This document shows positions 38,372 through 40,262 of a stretch of DNA of 40,262 nucleotides, piece after piece. The stretch spans positions 1 through 40,262 of the forward strand of contig DASYVT010000189.1 of assembly GCA_035936835.1 (NCBI GenBank). The letters run 5' to 3'. The stretch comes from Candidatus Methylomirabilota bacterium. Its GTDB lineage: Bacteria > Methylomirabilota > Methylomirabilia > Rokubacteriales > CSP1-6. The translations under genes were made by a program, and so were the position numbers. The stretch's first letter is position 1. Each line of letters begins with the position of its first letter. The notes beneath the pieces were generated by a model, which ran no database searches, was not told the origin of the DNA, and worked only from the letters and a program-made list of their open reading frames with translations.

Positions 38372-39097
38372 TTGCCACCTCAGGCCGCGATGTCTTCCAA
38401 CGTCCTCGAGCCGATCCTTCAGGCGGGTCCTCTCGCCAGATTCGTCCTGGGCGTGCTCCTCTTCTTCTCGGTCATCTGCTGGGCCCTGATCGTCGAGAAG
38501 TGGTGGGAGTTCCGCGCCCTCAAGCGGGACGCGAAAGGCTTCACGCGGGCCTACCGCGAGGGGCGCCGATTCTCGATCATCTACGGCGCGGCGAAGAAGT
38601 TCCGCTCGAGCCCGCTCGCCCAGCTCTACTCGGCCGCGGGCCTCGAGCTGTCGAGCGTCTACGGCGGCGTGGACCAGGTGGACGCCGCGCTCGAGGATGG
38701 CGAAGGCCTGCCGCGTGACGCGCTCGACGCCGCGCACCGGGCGATGCGCCGCGCGACGGAGATCGAGGTGGCGCGCATGGAGCGCTACCTGCCCTTCCTC
38801 GCCACGACGGCCAGCGCCGCGCCCTTCATCGGTCTCTTCGGCACGATCGTCGGCATCATGAGCGCCTTCCACGGCATCGGGCAGCAGGGCTCCGCGAGCC
38901 TGGCCGTCGTGGCGCCGGGCATCTCCGAGGCGCTGATCGCCACGGCCGCGGGGCTGGGCGCGGCGATCCCGGCCGTCATGGGCTACAACTTCTTCATCAA
39001 TCGCACCCGGCGCCTGGCGACCGAGATGGACGGCTTCACGCTCGAGCTCGTGAACATCTTCGCGCGGCCCGCGCCCGCGAAGGCCGCGAGCCGGTAG
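38372..39097 (+). CDS. tolQ: MotA/TolQ/ExbB proton-channel family protein
   Basis: The 241-residue protein has three membrane helices: about 20-42 (FVLGVLLFFSVICWALIVEKW), the PFIGLFGTIVGIMSAF helix, and LIATAAGLGAAIPAVMGYNFF. The latter two contain the family's conserved Thr/Gly residues. It powers the Tol-Pal or TonB system from proton motive force. A TTG at 38372 is six bases after AAAGGAG and is the preferred start; ATG 38390 is the alternative. With the TolR/ExbD and TonB-like genes it makes one operon. ExbB versus TolQ is not decided by sequence. Confidence 0.9.
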   Translation: MPPQAAMSSNVLEPILQAGPLARFVLGVLLFFSVICWALIVEKWWEFRALKRDAKGFTRAYREGRRFSIIYGAAKKFRSSPLAQLYSAAGLELSSVYGGVDQVDAALEDGEGLPRDALDAAHRAMRRATEIEVARMERYLPFLATTASAAPFIGLFGTIVGIMSAFHGIGQQGSASLAVVAPGISEALIATAAGLGAAIPAVMGYNFFINRTRRLATEMDGFTLELVNIFARPAPAKAASR

Positions 39098-39099
39098 CC

Positions 39100-39540
39100 A
39101 TGGCTTTCACCATGGACCACGGGGACGGCGGCGGTGGAGGCCACCGCCGCAGCGGCGGCTCCCTGTCCGAGATCAACATCATCCCGCTCGTGGACGTCGT
39201 CCTCGTGCTGCTGCTGATCTTCATGCTGACGGCGCCGCTCATGTACCGGGGCATCGACGTCAACCTGCCCAAGACCGCCGGCAAGCCGACGGTGACGGAA
39301 GAGCGGATGGAGGTGACGCTCACCAAGGACCAGCAAATCTACTTCAACGGCAAGCCGCTGGCGCTCGCCTCGCTCGAGCAGACGCTGCGCGACGCCTTCA
39401 AGAACCGCACGGACAAGACGCTCTACCTCAAGGCGGACCAGGCCCTTCAGTACGGGTTCGTCGTCGAGACCATGGACAGGATCCGCAAGTCCGGCATCGA
39501 GAAGCTGGGCATGGTCACCGAACCCGTGCGAGGGTCATGA
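39100..39540 (+). CDS. tolR: ExbD/TolR biopolymer transport protein
   Basis: The 146-residue protein has a His/Gly-rich N-terminal tail (GGGGGHRRSGG), then LSEINIIPLVDVVLVLLLIF with the essential membrane Asp32 inside one helix, and a periplasmic domain ending in ALQYGFVVETMDRIRKSG. It functions with the upstream TolQ/ExbB channel. Start ATG 39100 is three bases after the preceding stop. It overlaps the next gene by four bases. Confidence 0.92.
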   Translation: MAFTMDHGDGGGGGHRRSGGSLSEINIIPLVDVVLVLLLIFMLTAPLMYRGIDVNLPKTAGKPTVTEERMEVTLTKDQQIYFNGKPLALASLEQTLRDAFKNRTDKTLYLKADQALQYGFVVETMDRIRKSGIEKLGMVTEPVRGS

Positions 39541-40262
39541 GGGCGTTGACCGTCTCCCGCGGGCTGCCCATGCCCTCTCCCCTTCACGCGACGCGCCGGC
39601 GGGCAGCGGCGGCTCCGGCGCAAGAGCCGGTGCCGGTCAAGGCGCTGGCCTTTTCTGTGGTGGGCCACGTCGTCTTCATCGCCGCGCTCGTGGCTGCGAC
39701 GCTTTCGGGAATCTGGGATCGCCCGCAGGTGCACGTGGTCAATCTCGTCGCGTCCATCGCCGCCGTCGGCAATCCGGCGGGGAGTGCGGCGTCCCTGCCG
39801 GCCCGCACGCTGAAGCCGGCCACGCGCGCGCTCGCGCCCGATCCGGAGCCGCAGGCGCGAGAGGCCCCGAAACCCACGGAGGCGGCCCTGCCCTCGCGCG
39901 CGGGGACGCCGCGCCCGGGCGAGCGCGACCTCCCACCGTTGGCTACGCCCTCGGAGCGGCGCGGCAAGACGGCGGTCGAGCCGGCCTCGCGGCCGTCGGT
40001 GGCGGCGCTCGGGCAGGCCACCGGCTCCGTCTCGGGGCAAGGCTCGCTCACGCTCGATGTGACCGATTTCCCCTACGCGTGGTACCTGCGGCAGGTGCTC
40101 CAGAAGGTCGAGGAGCGCTGGCAGACGCAGAACCGCTCCAGCGAGCCCGCCCAGAAGCCGCGCATCTACGTCGAGATCCGGCGGGACGGCTCCATTGCGC
40201 CCCCCCGCATCGAGCAGAGCTCCGGCAGCAGCTTCTACGACCGTGCCGCACTTCGCGCCATC
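39537..40262 (+). CDS. TonB/TolA-like energy-transducing protein, 3' partial
   Basis: The frame is open to the end of the window; 242 residues are visible. A membrane helix lies at about residues 36-60 (ALAFSVVGHVVFIAALVAAT), then a long Pro/Ala/Arg-rich linker (70-170). A C-terminal domain follows with LDVTDFPYAWYLRQVLQKVEERWQTQN and RIYVEIRRDGSI, the TonB/TolA C-terminal pattern. ATG 39537 overlaps the tolR stop (ATGA), so coupling is likely. Whether it serves Tol-Pal or TonB uptake depends on genes outside the window. Confidence 0.85.
   Translation, partial: MRALTVSRGLPMPSPLHATRRRAAAAPAQEPVPVKALAFSVVGHVVFIAALVAATLSGIWDRPQVHVVNLVASIAAVGNPAGSAASLPARTLKPATRALAPDPEPQAREAPKPTEAALPSRAGTPRPGERDLPPLATPSERRGKTAVEPASRPSVAALGQATGSVSGQGSLTLDVTDFPYAWYLRQVLQKVEERWQTQNRSSEPAQKPRIYVEIRRDGSIAPPRIEQSSGSSFYDRAALRAI

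Noticed and set aside
1-40262. CRISPR array or complete insertion sequence
   Set aside because: No regularly spaced direct repeats and no transposase with a full catalytic region are present; only the two transposase tails were found.

Overview
The window is about 40 kb of high-GC bacterial DNA with short intergenic gaps and many four-base start/stop overlaps. The gene content (twin-domain ThyX, DUF3501 with rubrerythrin, cyclase-family and LLM-type enzymes, DUF35/thiolase-like pairs, a UGSC selenoprotein, IS91-like and tripartite-uptake-type remnants) resembles uncultured soil or aquifer lineages such as Candidatus Rokubacteria/Methylomirabilota. That placement is an inference from gene style; there is no rRNA gene to confirm it. 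The left and right edges cut genes (an MpaB-type oxygenase and a TonB/TolA-like protein).

Layout. 1-3.6 kb: end of an MpaB-family oxygenase, then a leftward FBPase > class I aldolase > cyclase operon. 3.6-4.8 kb: a scar with a transposase tail, a truncated solute-binding protein, a small membrane ORF and the 5' half of a tRNA-Met. 4.8-5.9 kb: a consensus-like promoter, a 79-residue protein made mostly of Asp/Glu, and a urate-oxidase-N-like membrane protein. 5.9-8.8 kb: a leftward oxidative-stress set, PerR/Fur > rubrerythrin > two-cluster Fe-S protein > DUF3501. 8.9-14.7 kb: rightward uvrA > MFS > thiolase-like > DUF35 OB-fold protein. 14.7-19.8 kb: a leftward six-gene operon, MoxR ATPase > unknown > CoxE-type VWA > DUF3047 > unknown 353-residue protein > UGSC selenoprotein read through an in-frame TGA. 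19.9-22.5 kb: M48 protease and a GAF histidine kinase. 22.5-27.3 kb: two M20 amidohydrolase paralogues around a lower-GC AAA ATPase/DUF4276 pair, the block bounded by two inverted copies of a ~120-nt hairpin element. 27.3-29.9 kb: leftward cupin, ThyX and DinB-like genes. 30.0-35.0 kb: rightward lipoprotein, tautomerase, LLM oxidoreductase, dihydroorotate dehydrogenase-like protein, CgeB-like glycosyltransferase and threonine synthase. 35.0-35.3 kb: a second decayed transposase tail. 35.3-38.2 kb: leftward lgt > MBL-fold hydrolase > endonuclease V > DNA methyltransferase. 38.3 kb to the end: rightward ExbB/TolQ, ExbD/TolR and TonB/TolA-like genes.

The most notable observations are the selenoprotein at the end of a MoxR/CoxE operon, the ~120-nt structured repeat placed directly after stop codons with compensatory base changes between its two copies, the probable ATPase/DUF4276 defence cassette, and a recurrent promoter arrangement in which the -10 box lies only 6-10 nt before the start codon, suggesting leaderless mRNAs.
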